This document shows, in pieces, positions 27,295 through 36,931 of a DNA stretch of 64,000 bases. How positions within the stretch are numbered: position 1 is the first letter of the stretch; every line of letters begins with the position of its first letter. A program made the position numbers and the translations under genes. This DNA is from Saprospiraceae bacterium (lineage in GTDB: Bacteria; Bacteroidota; Bacteroidia; Chitinophagales; Saprospiraceae): assembly GCA_028280415.1 (NCBI GenBank), contig JANQLV010000047.1, positions 1 through 64,000 of the forward strand, given 5' to 3'. The notes below the pieces were generated by a model, which was not told the DNA's origin, made no database searches, and saw only the letters and a program-made list of their open reading frames with translations.

Positions 27295-29007
27295 TCATTT
27301 ACATTCATCATAAATGGTCAGTATATTATCCAAATCTGCTTCATCATATACCTGACTTCCAACTCTGTCCAATAGCTTCTTCTTTTTATTCTGGTTTTTT
27401 AATTCATTGACATATTCCATAGCCAGATCACAATCACCAACCGCTTTTTTCATGGTCTTTGAAAAGCTTAAACCATCGGGAGAGAAGTGTTTCTTTTTGC
27501 TTTTGTGCCAGATCGCGTAAGAGGTCTCTAGCTCAGTCTCCGTTCCGAAAACTCTGCCTTTCGCAAATGGGGGGTGAATTAATTGCAAGGCCGTTTTATT
27601 ATAATTCTTTACATCTTCAACAATTGCATTTTTCATTTTTAGGGGCCCTAACTGTACCGCCTGAATTCGGTAGATTTTATCTCCGATTAGCATGGAGTCA
27701 ATGGACTTGTATTCAGGATTACCTTTGAGGATTTTACCATTACTTTCCTTGCCAAAACGAATGGTACGGGGAAGACTGAAATTAGGTGTATTGGTATCGG
27801 ATTCATAGACATAATACCCTTCGTCGACATTTCCATCCTTTAAGAAAAGTTTTCCCCTGGCGATTTTGCTCTCCAGTTTTACATTCATTATTTTATCAAA
27901 TTCGGGAAACCTTCGAATATCTCCCGATCCATAAATCTCTTCCTGTTCTTCATTAAAAGCGACCATCGCTGCTTTATCTGTTTCGGATACTTCTACTTTA
28001 AAATGTCTGCTTTTCAAATTCAGAGCATTTAAGCGTTCCTGGGTTTTTACAATTTTTTCTTTCAGGCGTTTCCCCTTTTTTTCATTATAATCTCCGTCAA
28101 TGATTAATTCAGCGTATTTCAGGGCATTTGCAAAATCTTCTGCCCAGTAATAAGCAAGTGCAGCATTATATCGGCAAGCAAAATTGAGTTTTTTGGCCTG
28201 TTTATCGGATGTGGAGTAGGTAGGTTCTTTTTCCAACCAGAATTTAATGGCCGGTTGAATAGCTTCAACAAATTCAGAATTATCCGCTGATGTCATTTTT
28301 TTGAAAGCATTTTCCACTGTCGTTTTAACTTCTTTAAACTTATTCAAATCCGGATGTGATTTAGCTTTAAAGCCTTCAAACTCTACGGTAGATTTTATTG
28401 TCGCTACGCTAAATTCTGCATTAATTTTATTGTTAATTCCACGAATTACTTCATTAAGTAATTTTGAAAGTTCATCATTTTTGGTTTTGGGATATTTATC
28501 TTTATAATGTGCATTTAAGGCCGTCAGACTTTTAAATTCTTTAGTACTGTGTTTCTTCTTTTTAGTCACATTACCTTCGCTCAAAATTGATCCTTTGCTA
28601 TCCATTACTTTATAAGAACCAATACAGCTCAGATCAAAAGAATAACTGTACAGCTTATACTTGTTTTTATCTTTATCTTCCCGGTCTTTCGTAATTTTTT
28701 CCCTCGCAGAAGCGGTAGGCGCGCCAATTTCCACACTTAACCTTGCACTTCCTCCGCCTTCGACTTTGTTATAACCACCAATTTTAATCCTGCTTTCTAT
28801 ATCTCCAAAGGTTAGTCCATAACGATTAATTGCAGCTTCATTGCCATCCACCGAACAGTCATAAGTTGTGATTTCCGGAGGGAAACCGATTATAGGTAAA
28901 TTCACATGTTCAGCACTTACCTTATAACCTTTTAGTTTAACTTTTTGGGCATTCAAGCCTGTTGTAATAAATAAGAATAGAATAAATGTTTTAGCAAGTT
29001 TGCTCAT
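27295..29007 (-). CDS. Secreted protein of unknown function
   Basis: This 570-aa protein has a signal peptide (MSKLAKTFILFLFITTGLNAQ) and no recognised domain. The first third is beta-rich; the middle holds a helical stretch with a single TPR-like hairpin (NAALAYYWAEDFANALKYAELII); the last third is Lys-rich and ends in a small helical region with Cys at the C-terminus. No T9SS tail or lipobox is seen, so it is probably periplasmic. I cannot assign a function. Neighbours on either side are in separate units. Confidence 0.7.
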   Translation of the reverse strand: MSKLAKTFILFLFITTGLNAQKVKLKGYKVSAEHVNLPIIGFPPEITTYDCSVDGNEAAINRYGLTFGDIESRIKIGGYNKVEGGGSARLSVEIGAPTASAREKITKDREDKDKNKYKLYSYSFDLSCIGSYKVMDSKGSILSEGNVTKKKKHSTKEFKSLTALNAHYKDKYPKTKNDELSKLLNEVIRGINNKINAEFSVATIKSTVEFEGFKAKSHPDLNKFKEVKTTVENAFKKMTSADNSEFVEAIQPAIKFWLEKEPTYSTSDKQAKKLNFACRYNAALAYYWAEDFANALKYAELIIDGDYNEKKGKRLKEKIVKTQERLNALNLKSRHFKVEVSETDKAAMVAFNEEQEEIYGSGDIRRFPEFDKIMNVKLESKIARGKLFLKDGNVDEGYYVYESDTNTPNFSLPRTIRFGKESNGKILKGNPEYKSIDSMLIGDKIYRIQAVQLGPLKMKNAIVEDVKNYNKTALQLIHPPFAKGRVFGTETELETSYAIWHKSKKKHFSPDGLSFSKTMKKAVGDCDLAMEYVNELKNQNKKKKLLDRVGSQVYDEADLDNILTIYDECK

Positions 29008-29186
29008 TTTTCGAATGATTTGTTTTATAAAAGCGTTATCATTCCTTGATACCCCGGGATAGGAAAGTATAATAGGGAAGGGCGGAATAAATATCGAAGA
29101 GCTGCTTTTACAAAACCGAAAAAGCTAAAACGAGCAAAGAGAGAGCTGCCTTGAAGCTAAAGGAAAAGTCTGTCTAAATAGGATGT

Positions 29187-30386
29187 CTAGTATTTAAAAA
29201 AGTGCCTGGTATTTCGTTTTCCGTTTTCATGAATAAGTTCCAAATAGTAGGTCCCTGTTTCCAAATGTGAAATATCAATAATTATTGACGATTCCTGAAT
29301 CGTATATTGCTTTAAAGGTTCTCCTAAAAGATTGTATAAACGAATCAGACCTTTAGCCTGAGCAATAGTCAACTCATCTTTGGCCGGATTCGGATAAATA
29401 ATCATTTCCTTTTGCCCGATATGAGAAGCAATATCTATATGCAGGATTTTTGAATACTCAAATGAACCATCTTCATCGATTTGTTTTAAACGATAATAGT
29501 TTTCTGCAAAAGGTTCAAAATCAATAAACGAATAGTCCTGAGGTTCAAAATTCTGGTCTGAACCTCGAACGAAACCAATTTTTTGCCAGTCCGAATCATT
29601 GGCTCTTCTCTCAATCTCAAAACCCATATTATTAATTTCGGATGCTGTGCGCCAATCCAATTTTATGGTATTATCAATTTGTTGCGAAGCTTCAAAGTAG
29701 CTTAATTCTACCGGCAACAAAATATTACAGCCGGGTGCGCCATAAGTGCTTGAACTATTTCTGTTGTAATTATTTACATTAGCAATCGCTGCAAGTAATT
29801 CACTACGCGTCCCTGTAATTACAGCACAGTTGTATTGCCAGTTATCCTCATGTGTGGGATCAGTACTCAAGGCGGAAACACCTTCTGTTAAGCCCGGAGG
29901 CAAATTGGAATTCAAGGAAGATGTGCCAACGCTGCAGGGAGACCAGCAATTTGCCCGGTGATTGAATGCATACAAAAAAGTTGGACTGGCAACCGTTCCC
30001 TGATAGGCGATTAGTTGGTCACCTCCTCCGGAGATATTAAAACTGCCACTTACGACTGCCGAACCATGTGAAGCGGTGGCTGTTCCGGTTTGCGGATTAT
30101 TAATACTTACTTCTGTACCAAGACTCAGTGCCCCGGTAAAGGTCCAGGTGACAGTGCCCTCACTAGCCGTTCCCCAATTACTCGTCCCGGAATCCCATCC
30201 GTTATCCGTAAAATGGATTTCGGTCGTTCCACTGATATCAGCCAATAGGATAAAAACAAAATCATCGGCACCGTCAGCATTCATAGTAATAATCGCTATA
30301 TCACCAGCAGATAGGGTGGAAGCGAGCGCAGAACGAAAACCAAAAACTAAACAAAAGATGATTAAAAACCGAAGCATACTTTTCAC
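29187..30386 (-). CDS. T9SS-exported surface protein
   Basis: This 399-aa protein has a signal peptide (MKSMLRFLIIFCLVFGFRSALA) and an N-terminal beta domain (LSAGDIAIITMNADGADDF, IHFTDNGW) resembling a module widespread in secreted proteins of unknown function. The linker LPVELSYFEASQ, followed by DWRTASEINNMGFEIERR, is the standard Bacteroidota connector before a T9SS type A sorting domain (IIYPNPAKDEL, GTYYLELIHENG). The frame opens with GTG at 30386; an ATG 9 bases further in is an alternative start. No enzyme motif is visible. Confidence 0.82.
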   Translation of the reverse strand: MKSMLRFLIIFCLVFGFRSALASTLSAGDIAIITMNADGADDFVFILLADISGTTEIHFTDNGWDSGTSNWGTASEGTVTWTFTGALSLGTEVSINNPQTGTATASHGSAVVSGSFNISGGGDQLIAYQGTVASPTFLYAFNHRANCWSPCSVGTSSLNSNLPPGLTEGVSALSTDPTHEDNWQYNCAVITGTRSELLAAIANVNNYNRNSSSTYGAPGCNILLPVELSYFEASQQIDNTIKLDWRTASEINNMGFEIERRANDSDWQKIGFVRGSDQNFEPQDYSFIDFEPFAENYYRLKQIDEDGSFEYSKILHIDIASHIGQKEMIIYPNPAKDELTIAQAKGLIRLYNLLGEPLKQYTIQESSIIIDISHLETGTYYLELIHENGKRNTRHFFKY

Positions 30387-30558
30387 AATAGTTCAAATTA
30401 TAGGGTTTTATAATTCCACTATTTAAGCCTGCTTAAAAAAGTGGAAACTACAGATTGTATTGATTCCTTGCTAAGCTAGTAGATTAAGGAGGAACCAGAA
30501 AGTGGAACTTCTAAATGGAACTATTTAACGAATGAAAGGTCTCTTAGAACTTCTTAAG

Positions 30559-31320
30559 TCAGGATTGAAAGGTAAAGGAATTTAGCAATCTCAGAAAATC
30601 ATTTTTTCTTTGGCGGGCGATTGCGATGATTGATCCATCGGTCATTTCAACCTGTCCGCTTTTGCCTTTAATGTATTTTTTAACATACTGCAGGTGAATG
30701 ATATGGGACTTATGCACTCTGATAAAAGCATGCTTAGGTAAAAGGTTTTCGTATACTTTAAGAGGTTTACTGGATAAAATCGGGTTTTGATTGCGGATAA
30801 AAATATGGGTGTAAACAGAATCTGCCTGACAACTTATAATATCACTAACGGAGACTACATGCCATCCTTGCTCGGTTGGAACGATTACTTTTTGTAATTG
30901 GGCAGCTTTAATATTTTGCAATAAAATCTGATGACGGATATCATTTTCTGCTTTAAGGGTTTTTTCTATTTTGTAAATGGTCTTTTGAAACTCCGGTATA
31001 TTTATGGGTTTTAAGAGATAGTCTAAAGCAGAAGCCTTAATGGCCCGGATGGCATATTTTTCATGAGCCGTAATAATGATCAATTTGAAGTTGATCTCGG
31101 GCAGTTCTTTCAAAAGGTCAAAGCCGCTTTGACCGGGCATTTGTATATCCAGAAAAACTATTTGTGGCTGGTGTTTTAAAATTGCGGATAAACCGGTTTC
31201 CGCATTGTTGGCCTCTGCAATAATTTCTATCCGCTGACTATATTGTTTAATCAGTTCTCGAATTACCTGTCTGGCAGATAATTCGTCGTCAATTATTAAT
31301 GCAGTTATCGTATCATTCAT
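30559..31320 (-). CDS. LytTR-family response regulator
   Basis: This 253-aa protein has an N-terminal receiver domain with the phospho-acceptor Asp58 in IVFLDIQMPG and the conserved Lys in YLLKPI. A C-terminal LytTR DNA-binding domain follows (FIRVHKSHIIHLQYVKKY). It starts 22 bases after the TPR histidine kinase gene on the same strand and is very probably its partner. Promoter targets are unknown. Confidence 0.93.
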   Translation of the reverse strand: MNDTITALIIDDELSARQVIRELIKQYSQRIEIIAEANNAETGLSAILKHQPQIVFLDIQMPGQSGFDLLKELPEINFKLIIITAHEKYAIRAIKASALDYLLKPINIPEFQKTIYKIEKTLKAENDIRHQILLQNIKAAQLQKVIVPTEQGWHVVSVSDIISCQADSVYTHIFIRNQNPILSSKPLKVYENLLPKHAFIRVHKSHIIHLQYVKKYIKGKSGQVEMTDGSIIAIARQRKNDFLRLLNSFTFQS

Positions 31321-31342
31321 AATTCAAATTTACATAGAAGTT

Positions 31343-33502
31343 TTAGAGCGGGAAAGTAAGCCCTACCAGCGTCCCGGAGGCCTGACCGCGTTGATCTTTC
31401 AAATCCTGAATAAACCAATGAATGCCCAAATCTTTTTCTTTGTTGAGCATTTCGATCCTTTGTTTTAATAAATGAAGACCTTTTGATTGATGCAAATTAT
31501 TTTTTTTAAATTTTCTTCCGACGCCATTATCTTCAACTGCAATTTTTAAAAGACCATTTTCTCTGGTGAGTCGAATGGAGATTTTCCCTTCTTTTTTTAA
31601 AGGCATAACGCCATGCCAAATTGCATTTTCTACAATGGGTTGTAAAAGCAAATTGGGGATAAAGATATCTTCCGGGATCAGGTTTTCAGCAATGGATATT
31701 TCAGAACTAAATTGATTATTACTTCGGAGTTGCTCTAGTTTAAGATATCGGTTGAGATAGTTAATTTCATCTTCAAGACTGATGAAGTCTTTCTCTGTAT
31801 TCTCCAGCATCTCACGCATTAGTTGAGCAAATTCGCTGAGGTAATGTATTGCTTTTGGATTGTCTTTTAGCAATAAAAAATTTTGGATAGATGTAAGTGC
31901 ATTGAAAACAAAATGCGGTTTCATTTGATTGCGAAGCATTTGTAGCTCCAACAGGTTTTTTTGAATATCCAATAGCGTTTCCCGCTGTTTAATATTGCGA
32001 ATTCGTTGACCTTGATATAGAAAAATTAAAACCCCGATAAGGCTGGTTGCAATCAAAATAATCCAAAGCCGGTGCTGAACAAGTTTTTGATTCGTTCGGC
32101 TTTGTTCCAGTAATTTGATTTTTTGCTGCTTTTTAGTTGTCTCATGATCAAATATCAGTTCATCAATTTTCGCTGCCGTTGCTTTATTGAAAAGGCTGTC
32201 TTTTACCGCAACATGTCTTTGAAAATAATCGAATGCTTTTTCTGTATCTTCATTTTTACGATATGCTTCGGATAAATATTTTAAGGTATTACTCTTAATC
32301 TGCTTTGCACCGATTTTTTCGACGATCTCCAAAGCACTGCTTAGATATTTAATACTTTGTGTATAATCACCTATTAGCAGATAAGATTTTCCCATACTCA
32401 TTAAGGTTCTTCCCGTGTTTTCTTCATTTTCAATTAAAGAATCCGCTTCGATAGCTCGATGAAAATAATCCAGTGCAGTACGATAGGCTTCGCGTTTTAA
32501 ATAAACATTCCCAATATTATTGAAAAGCACACCTTTTGAAAGAAAACCTTCCAAACTATCTGACATGCTCAAAGATTGATGATAATAGTATAAAGCACTA
32601 TCCAGTTCATTTGAAAAAAAATGACTCTTTCCCAGATTAATGTATATATTATAAAGCCTTTTGGAGGGTGTTTCACGATCTAAATAAGCCAAAGCTTTTT
32701 GAAAAGCAGCTTTTGATTTATCTGGTCGATTGAGTTCTGTAAATACGGTACCGATACTGTTCCACACTTCGCTTAAATAGACCGGCCTGGCTAAACGTTC
32801 TGAAAGTTCCAGTGCTTTATAAAAATACTGTAGTGCCTGATCATAATCTCCTTTAAGTTTATAGACAATCCCAATGTTCCGATAAGTATTAGCCAGATTT
32901 TGATCAGGCTGAGCAGATTCATATAATTCGACCGCTTTTTGATAACTGCTTATTGCTTTATCGTATTCCGCTTTTCTCAGGTAAACGTTTGCAATATTGT
33001 TTATACAGTAGGGGAGTGCCCGTTTGTATTGAATGTCATTGGCCAATTGCAAGGCTTCTTGTAGTATTTCCAGTGCTTCATCGAATCTGCCCAGTTTTTC
33101 ATAAGTTGTTCCCAGGGTTATTGAAGTCTGAATCTGAAATTTTGTTTGTCCTTCTTTTCTATAATAGCTCAGTACCCTCGTAAGGTAATCAGCCGCCTGA
33201 TGGTATTTAGCCTGAAAATAAAAAATAGTAGCTACCTGAGCTTCGCACATAATGCGTCCATTTTCGAAATTCAATTCCTTCGACAATTTTATTCCTTCCC
33301 GGGCATAAGTCAGAGCCTTTTCCGTTTCTTTCTGTATAAGTTTGCGCGATAGCGTAGAAAGAATGTTTACTCTATTAGTATCATTGGGACTATTTTGCAA
33401 AACTTGTTGTAAGCTATCGATAAGAGTGGTTTGTGCCAATCCTGATTGACAGAGAAAAGCACATAAGAAGAGGAAAACATAATAAGCTTTGTATTTTCTC
33501 AT
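31343..33502 (-). CDS. LytS-type sensor histidine kinase with TPR sensor
   Basis: This 719-aa protein has a signal peptide (MRKYKAYYVFLFLCAFLCQS), about ten TPR motifs in the periplasm, one transmembrane helix near 485-505 (LWIILIATSLIGVLIFLY), then a His_kinase domain with the phospho-acceptor His in MKPHFVFNAL and an ATP-binding end (NAIWHG, EDNGVGRKF). ATG 33502 is preferred to the longer TTG at 33532, because that TTG lies inside the predicted -7 box. It forms a pair with the LytTR regulator just downstream. The TPR array probably senses a protein or peptide partner. Confidence 0.92.
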   Translation of the reverse strand: MRKYKAYYVFLFLCAFLCQSGLAQTTLIDSLQQVLQNSPNDTNRVNILSTLSRKLIQKETEKALTYAREGIKLSKELNFENGRIMCEAQVATIFYFQAKYHQAADYLTRVLSYYRKEGQTKFQIQTSITLGTTYEKLGRFDEALEILQEALQLANDIQYKRALPYCINNIANVYLRKAEYDKAISSYQKAVELYESAQPDQNLANTYRNIGIVYKLKGDYDQALQYFYKALELSERLARPVYLSEVWNSIGTVFTELNRPDKSKAAFQKALAYLDRETPSKRLYNIYINLGKSHFFSNELDSALYYYHQSLSMSDSLEGFLSKGVLFNNIGNVYLKREAYRTALDYFHRAIEADSLIENEENTGRTLMSMGKSYLLIGDYTQSIKYLSSALEIVEKIGAKQIKSNTLKYLSEAYRKNEDTEKAFDYFQRHVAVKDSLFNKATAAKIDELIFDHETTKKQQKIKLLEQSRTNQKLVQHRLWIILIATSLIGVLIFLYQGQRIRNIKQRETLLDIQKNLLELQMLRNQMKPHFVFNALTSIQNFLLLKDNPKAIHYLSEFAQLMREMLENTEKDFISLEDEINYLNRYLKLEQLRSNNQFSSEISIAENLIPEDIFIPNLLLQPIVENAIWHGVMPLKKEGKISIRLTRENGLLKIAVEDNGVGRKFKKNNLHQSKGLHLLKQRIEMLNKEKDLGIHWFIQDLKDQRGQASGTLVGLTFPL

Positions 33503-33529
33503 AGTCGCAGGCTTACAAAAGCTCCGCGT

Positions 33530-33537
33530 CAAATTTA
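33530..33537 (-). promoter_or_regulatory. Bacteroidota -7 box for the TPR kinase-LytTR pair
   Basis: The minus strand reads TAAATTTG (TAnnTTTG), predicting a leader of about 20 nt before ATG 33502. No clear -33 TTTG. Confidence 0.5.
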
Positions 33538-33599
33538 GTAAAAAATGAAATCTTCGGAAGAGAATTTGGATGAAAGGAGAAGAAAATACATTTGCTTGG

Positions 33600-33702
33600 A
33601 TAAATGGTGTTACCGCATGAATAATTCTGTTGGGTGCAAAAGTTTTCCAAATTTGAGGAACCCAAAACAGCCCTCGGATGATCCTGCGGTAACACCATTT
33701 AT
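33600..33702. repeat. 103-bp element with perfect 18-bp inverted repeats
   Basis: The arms at 33600-33617 and 33685-33702 are exact inverted copies (the left begins ATAAATGGTGTTACCG). The 67-base interior can form a further hairpin (CTGTTGGGT with ACCCAAAACAG). The element starts 10 bases past the stop codon of the metalloprotease gene and ends 63 bases before the promoter of the TPR kinase. There is no T-tract and no ORF, so it is neither a normal terminator nor an autonomous transposon. Confidence 0.85.
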
Positions 33703-33712
33703 AAAATGTGCT

Positions 33713-36079
33713 TTACTTCATGACAACAATTTTTTCTATTGCTAATAGCTGCTTTTCAGAGTGAATACTGAGAAAATAGCTACCAGACTTTAGATTCGAA
33801 ATATTTAATAAATGTGACTTCTCTCCAGCTTGAAGCATTTCACTAAATACCTCTTTTCCAAACAAATCAAATATGACAACTTTAGTTTCCAAACTTTCAT
33901 CAATTGTCTTAACAAAATCGATAACTATTTCATCCTCAATTGGATTTGGAAATATTGACATTTCAAACTGTTCAGGGAGAGATTTTTGCTCTTCTACGAG
34001 TAATGTAATCGTGGTTTTAACAATTTGATCTTTGCTATTAATAAATTCCTTTTTCAATATAGATTCATCAATTTGGATAACATCTTGTAAATCCTTAATT
34101 GGCTGAAGTGTTTCAAAGTCGAGTTTAAAAAGTCCATCACTTTCATTCAAATATTGCCCTTCGAGTTTTTTATCTATCCAAATTGCTTTAAATTCACCAT
34201 TGTTCAACCCTTTGTTGCTAAAGTTATTTGGATCAAAATCAGAAAGCATTCCTTTGTTTATATTTTTTAAAACTAATCGCTCGGGATCAATTCGCATCCC
34301 TATTCCATATGCAACGATATCATAGAAATGATCTGCAGAGACAGTCACAGAAAAAGACTCTCCAGCTTCAAAGGTTTTATTATTCTTGATTATTAGTGTC
34401 TCTTTGTTACGATGATCCGTTTTTTCGTCAGTAAATGACAGAGGATTAGCACTTTGATTTACATCTCCAACTTTAATAGCGTGAAAACCTATTTCATCTA
34501 CCTGACTCACAGATGCTGGATAGCAATAATCAGCTTCTAAATACTCAGGATATGAGTAAATAGGGTTAGAGATGTTAAATGGTGTTTGAGCAAAATTAGC
34601 TGTGAAATGATCAGGATTAAAATATTCAACTAATTCGGGCATAAATCTCCACGGAGCGCCAAGGTCACCTACTTCGGGGCTAGAGGATACGCCAAGAATA
34701 AGTTTCCTTAGTTCAAAAGCATCGACAGTAGTCACCGAACCGCTGTTATTAAGATCTGCTGCAATTTGGCTCCATCCATCCAGAGGAGTTATTTGTAAAA
34801 TATGTCTATTCACTAATACAAGATCAAAAGTAGTCAGCCCGTCATGCCAATTGCCTTCTTTGCTAAGCTCAGAATTTACAAAGCCGCTAATTGGAAAATT
34901 ATCACAAGTAAACAAGCCAGAATTATCCGTTAGGGGAGGGCTGCAGCTAAAGCCAGTTAAAGAATTACAATCATTATCTTCAAAATGAGTAAACTTAATC
35001 TCAACTTCATTTACTCCTGCTTCATCTGGCATTCGTAGTACATCATCACTGATCGTTTCAGTAACTATATTAACAAAAGTACAATTAAAATTATCATAAT
35101 TATTCATAGCAAATTCACGTATCACAGTGATTTGATCCGGAGAAAAAGTCGTTCTGCAATCACCGGCATAACTCATAAAATTAGTTGGGTCGGGTTCAAA
35201 ATCCTGCCCGTTTAAATCAACACCAGCGGGGGAATTATTGGTGGTAAAAGAACAGGTACTAGCATCTAAATTAGACCAATTATTTGGATCAGCCGGAGTA
35301 TCACAAAATCCATCTCCTGCATTTAAGGTGATGCCCTGGCCAGTGGGTGTGGTATACGGCGAATTTGCAGCATCTACAAATTCGCAATTTGGATAGGGGT
35401 AGGTTAAACCTGGGTCAGTAGTTCGAATTACTAATTCAAAAACGCTTATTGGATAAGAAACAGTGCTGGGATCAGGTATTATGTCATAAGGGTGAAAAGT
35501 ATGCGCTAAAGAAAAAGAATGGCCCAACTCATGAATAAAAGTTTTATGATTGATTAAGGATGTCTTGATTACAGCAAAGCCGGGAAAACCAAAAGCTGTT
35601 TTTTCTAAATTATTTGCTATATACAAATTAAGTCTGCCATTAACATAAGTAAGGGCTTGCCAACCAGTTCCAGCCTCGTAGAATTCACTCGTTCCAATCT
35701 CATTAAACCAATTATCATTAACTATGGTAGTAATATCATCACATAGTACGAACTCTATGTTCAGATTTGGAATATTTGCAAAAATTTGATTAGCATAATC
35801 AATTGCACTGATAAAATCTGCAAGGGTAGCGCTTGTTTGTCCCAGGGTATTTGCTAAAGCATGTCCAGTAACTGGTATTTCAATCAGGTTTACAGCATTG
35901 CTTCTTAAACCTGATTCGCTTTCATGATTATATTTTAAATGTAAAGTCTCCCTGATATTCTTTAGTAATGCTTGTCGATCAGTTTCAGTTATTAGATGAT
36001 CAAAATCACATTCATGTATCTGAGCATTTAAAAAAACTGGAAATGTAAAGAGTAAAATATACTTTATTAAAGTTTTCAT
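33713..36079 (-). CDS. Secreted zinc metalloprotease with dockerin-like, cohesin-like and T9SS domains
   Basis: This is a 788-aa protein from ATG 36079 (a TTG two codons upstream is less likely). After the signal peptide (MKTLIKYILLFTFPVF) comes a protease domain with HELGHSFSLAH: H183, E184, H187 and H193 are the metzincin ligands and base, and NFMSYAGDC supplies the Met-turn, most like the M43/pappalysin group. DLNNSGSVTTVDAFELRKLI is a dockerin-type calcium repeat, preceded by a weaker copy. A cohesin-like beta domain follows (about 560-690), then a T9SS type A sorting domain (MSIFPNPIEDE, GSYFLSIHS). It lies between two sensor-regulator pairs. The substrate is unknown. Confidence 0.85.
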   Translation of the reverse strand: MKTLIKYILLFTFPVFLNAQIHECDFDHLITETDRQALLKNIRETLHLKYNHESESGLRSNAVNLIEIPVTGHALANTLGQTSATLADFISAIDYANQIFANIPNLNIEFVLCDDITTIVNDNWFNEIGTSEFYEAGTGWQALTYVNGRLNLYIANNLEKTAFGFPGFAVIKTSLINHKTFIHELGHSFSLAHTFHPYDIIPDPSTVSYPISVFELVIRTTDPGLTYPYPNCEFVDAANSPYTTPTGQGITLNAGDGFCDTPADPNNWSNLDASTCSFTTNNSPAGVDLNGQDFEPDPTNFMSYAGDCRTTFSPDQITVIREFAMNNYDNFNCTFVNIVTETISDDVLRMPDEAGVNEVEIKFTHFEDNDCNSLTGFSCSPPLTDNSGLFTCDNFPISGFVNSELSKEGNWHDGLTTFDLVLVNRHILQITPLDGWSQIAADLNNSGSVTTVDAFELRKLILGVSSSPEVGDLGAPWRFMPELVEYFNPDHFTANFAQTPFNISNPIYSYPEYLEADYCYPASVSQVDEIGFHAIKVGDVNQSANPLSFTDEKTDHRNKETLIIKNNKTFEAGESFSVTVSADHFYDIVAYGIGMRIDPERLVLKNINKGMLSDFDPNNFSNKGLNNGEFKAIWIDKKLEGQYLNESDGLFKLDFETLQPIKDLQDVIQIDESILKKEFINSKDQIVKTTITLLVEEQKSLPEQFEMSIFPNPIEDEIVIDFVKTIDESLETKVVIFDLFGKEVFSEMLQAGEKSHLLNISNLKSGSYFLSIHSEKQLLAIEKIVVMK

Positions 36080-36579
36080 AAGCAAGATTTTTGTTAAAAA
36101 TTCAATTCATTTTATATGTGTTCTTTTTTAAATCAAAAAGGTAATTGTCAAAATGATTTTTTTTGATATTTTAGGATGGGTTAGGAGTAATCTAATCAAG
36201 AATCACTTACTTAACATAATATTAATTATAGGGTAAAAGAAGATTTAACCTACGTATCACCCAGGAATATAACTTGCTCTGAGAATCGCGTAGAAAATAT
36301 TTTTCTGATAACTCATGCGTATACTAAAAACTAGAGTTTACTATAGATGCAATAAAATCTTATCACTAAAAATTAGCTCCATATAATCTATCATATTGAA
36401 AAATTTAATTGAACATATAGTATCAGGACTTCTTAGCTTTCTCTGTAAATACATTTGACTCTACTCTTCCATTGCCCCACGAAATATTCAAAACAAAAGC
36501 CGAATAAAAATAATTATGTTAAGTAGTATCAAAAAGGAAATCTGAGCCGCTTCATGAATTTCTGTTGTATAGTTCTAAT

Positions 36580-36614
36580 AAAAAAACTGTCTCATAATTT
36601 TACTTATGAGACAG
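36580..36614 (-). terminator. Strong minus-strand terminator
   Basis: A perfect 11-bp stem (36587-36597 with 36604-36614, 6-nt loop) is followed on the minus strand by seven T. The nearest full gene upstream on that strand, the LytTR regulator, ends about 320 bases earlier. Confidence 0.88.
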
Positions 36615-36619
36615 CAGAT

Positions 36620-36703
36620 TCATAGTCTATACTTCTTAGCTATTTTTTCTGGATTTAAAATTTTTACTGGGATGACCGCAGTACTTTCTGTACCCATGGC
36701 CAT
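36620..36703 (-). CDS. Possible 27-codon small ORF or gene remnant
   Basis: The frame begins ATGGCCATGGGT, encodes MAMGTESTAVIPVKILNPEK and seven further residues ending KKYRL, and stops 5 bases before the terminator. Codon choice looks normal, but the length is too short to judge. It may be a real small protein, the C-terminus of a lost transposase, or chance. Confidence 0.25.
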   Translation of the reverse strand: MAMGTESTAVIPVKILNPEKIAKKYRL

Positions 36704-36931
36704 CTTAAACTAATTCACCGAGTATTGGAGGATAGTTGCTTTTAGCAATGTCATAGCTTTATAATTATGAAATAATTAAGATGTAAAATGACTAAGGGCA
36801 TAGCTGTGCCATCCTTACATTGTAAAAATACAAGGAGAATAGTTTGGATAAAAGTATTTATGTATAACTATACACATTGATGTAATATCCGTGTAAGTTA
36901 AGAAGGTATCTCTGCTAGTCTTATCCTAAAG

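Larger units (their letters stand above)
36080..36931. other. Non-coding region of about 850 bp between metalloprotease and LytTR gene
   Basis: AT-rich, with no gene of normal size. It holds a strong minus-strand terminator (36580-36614), a 27-codon minus-strand ORF directly before it (36620-36703), and a second open minus-strand stretch of 31 codons (36423-36518) without ATG that ends VESNVFTEKAKKS. It may contain remnants of decayed genes or an insertion sequence. Confidence 0.55.

Noticed and set aside
33600-33702. Rho-independent terminator of the metalloprotease gene
   Set aside because: The loop is 67 bases and no T-tract follows on the minus strand, so it was listed as an inverted repeat.
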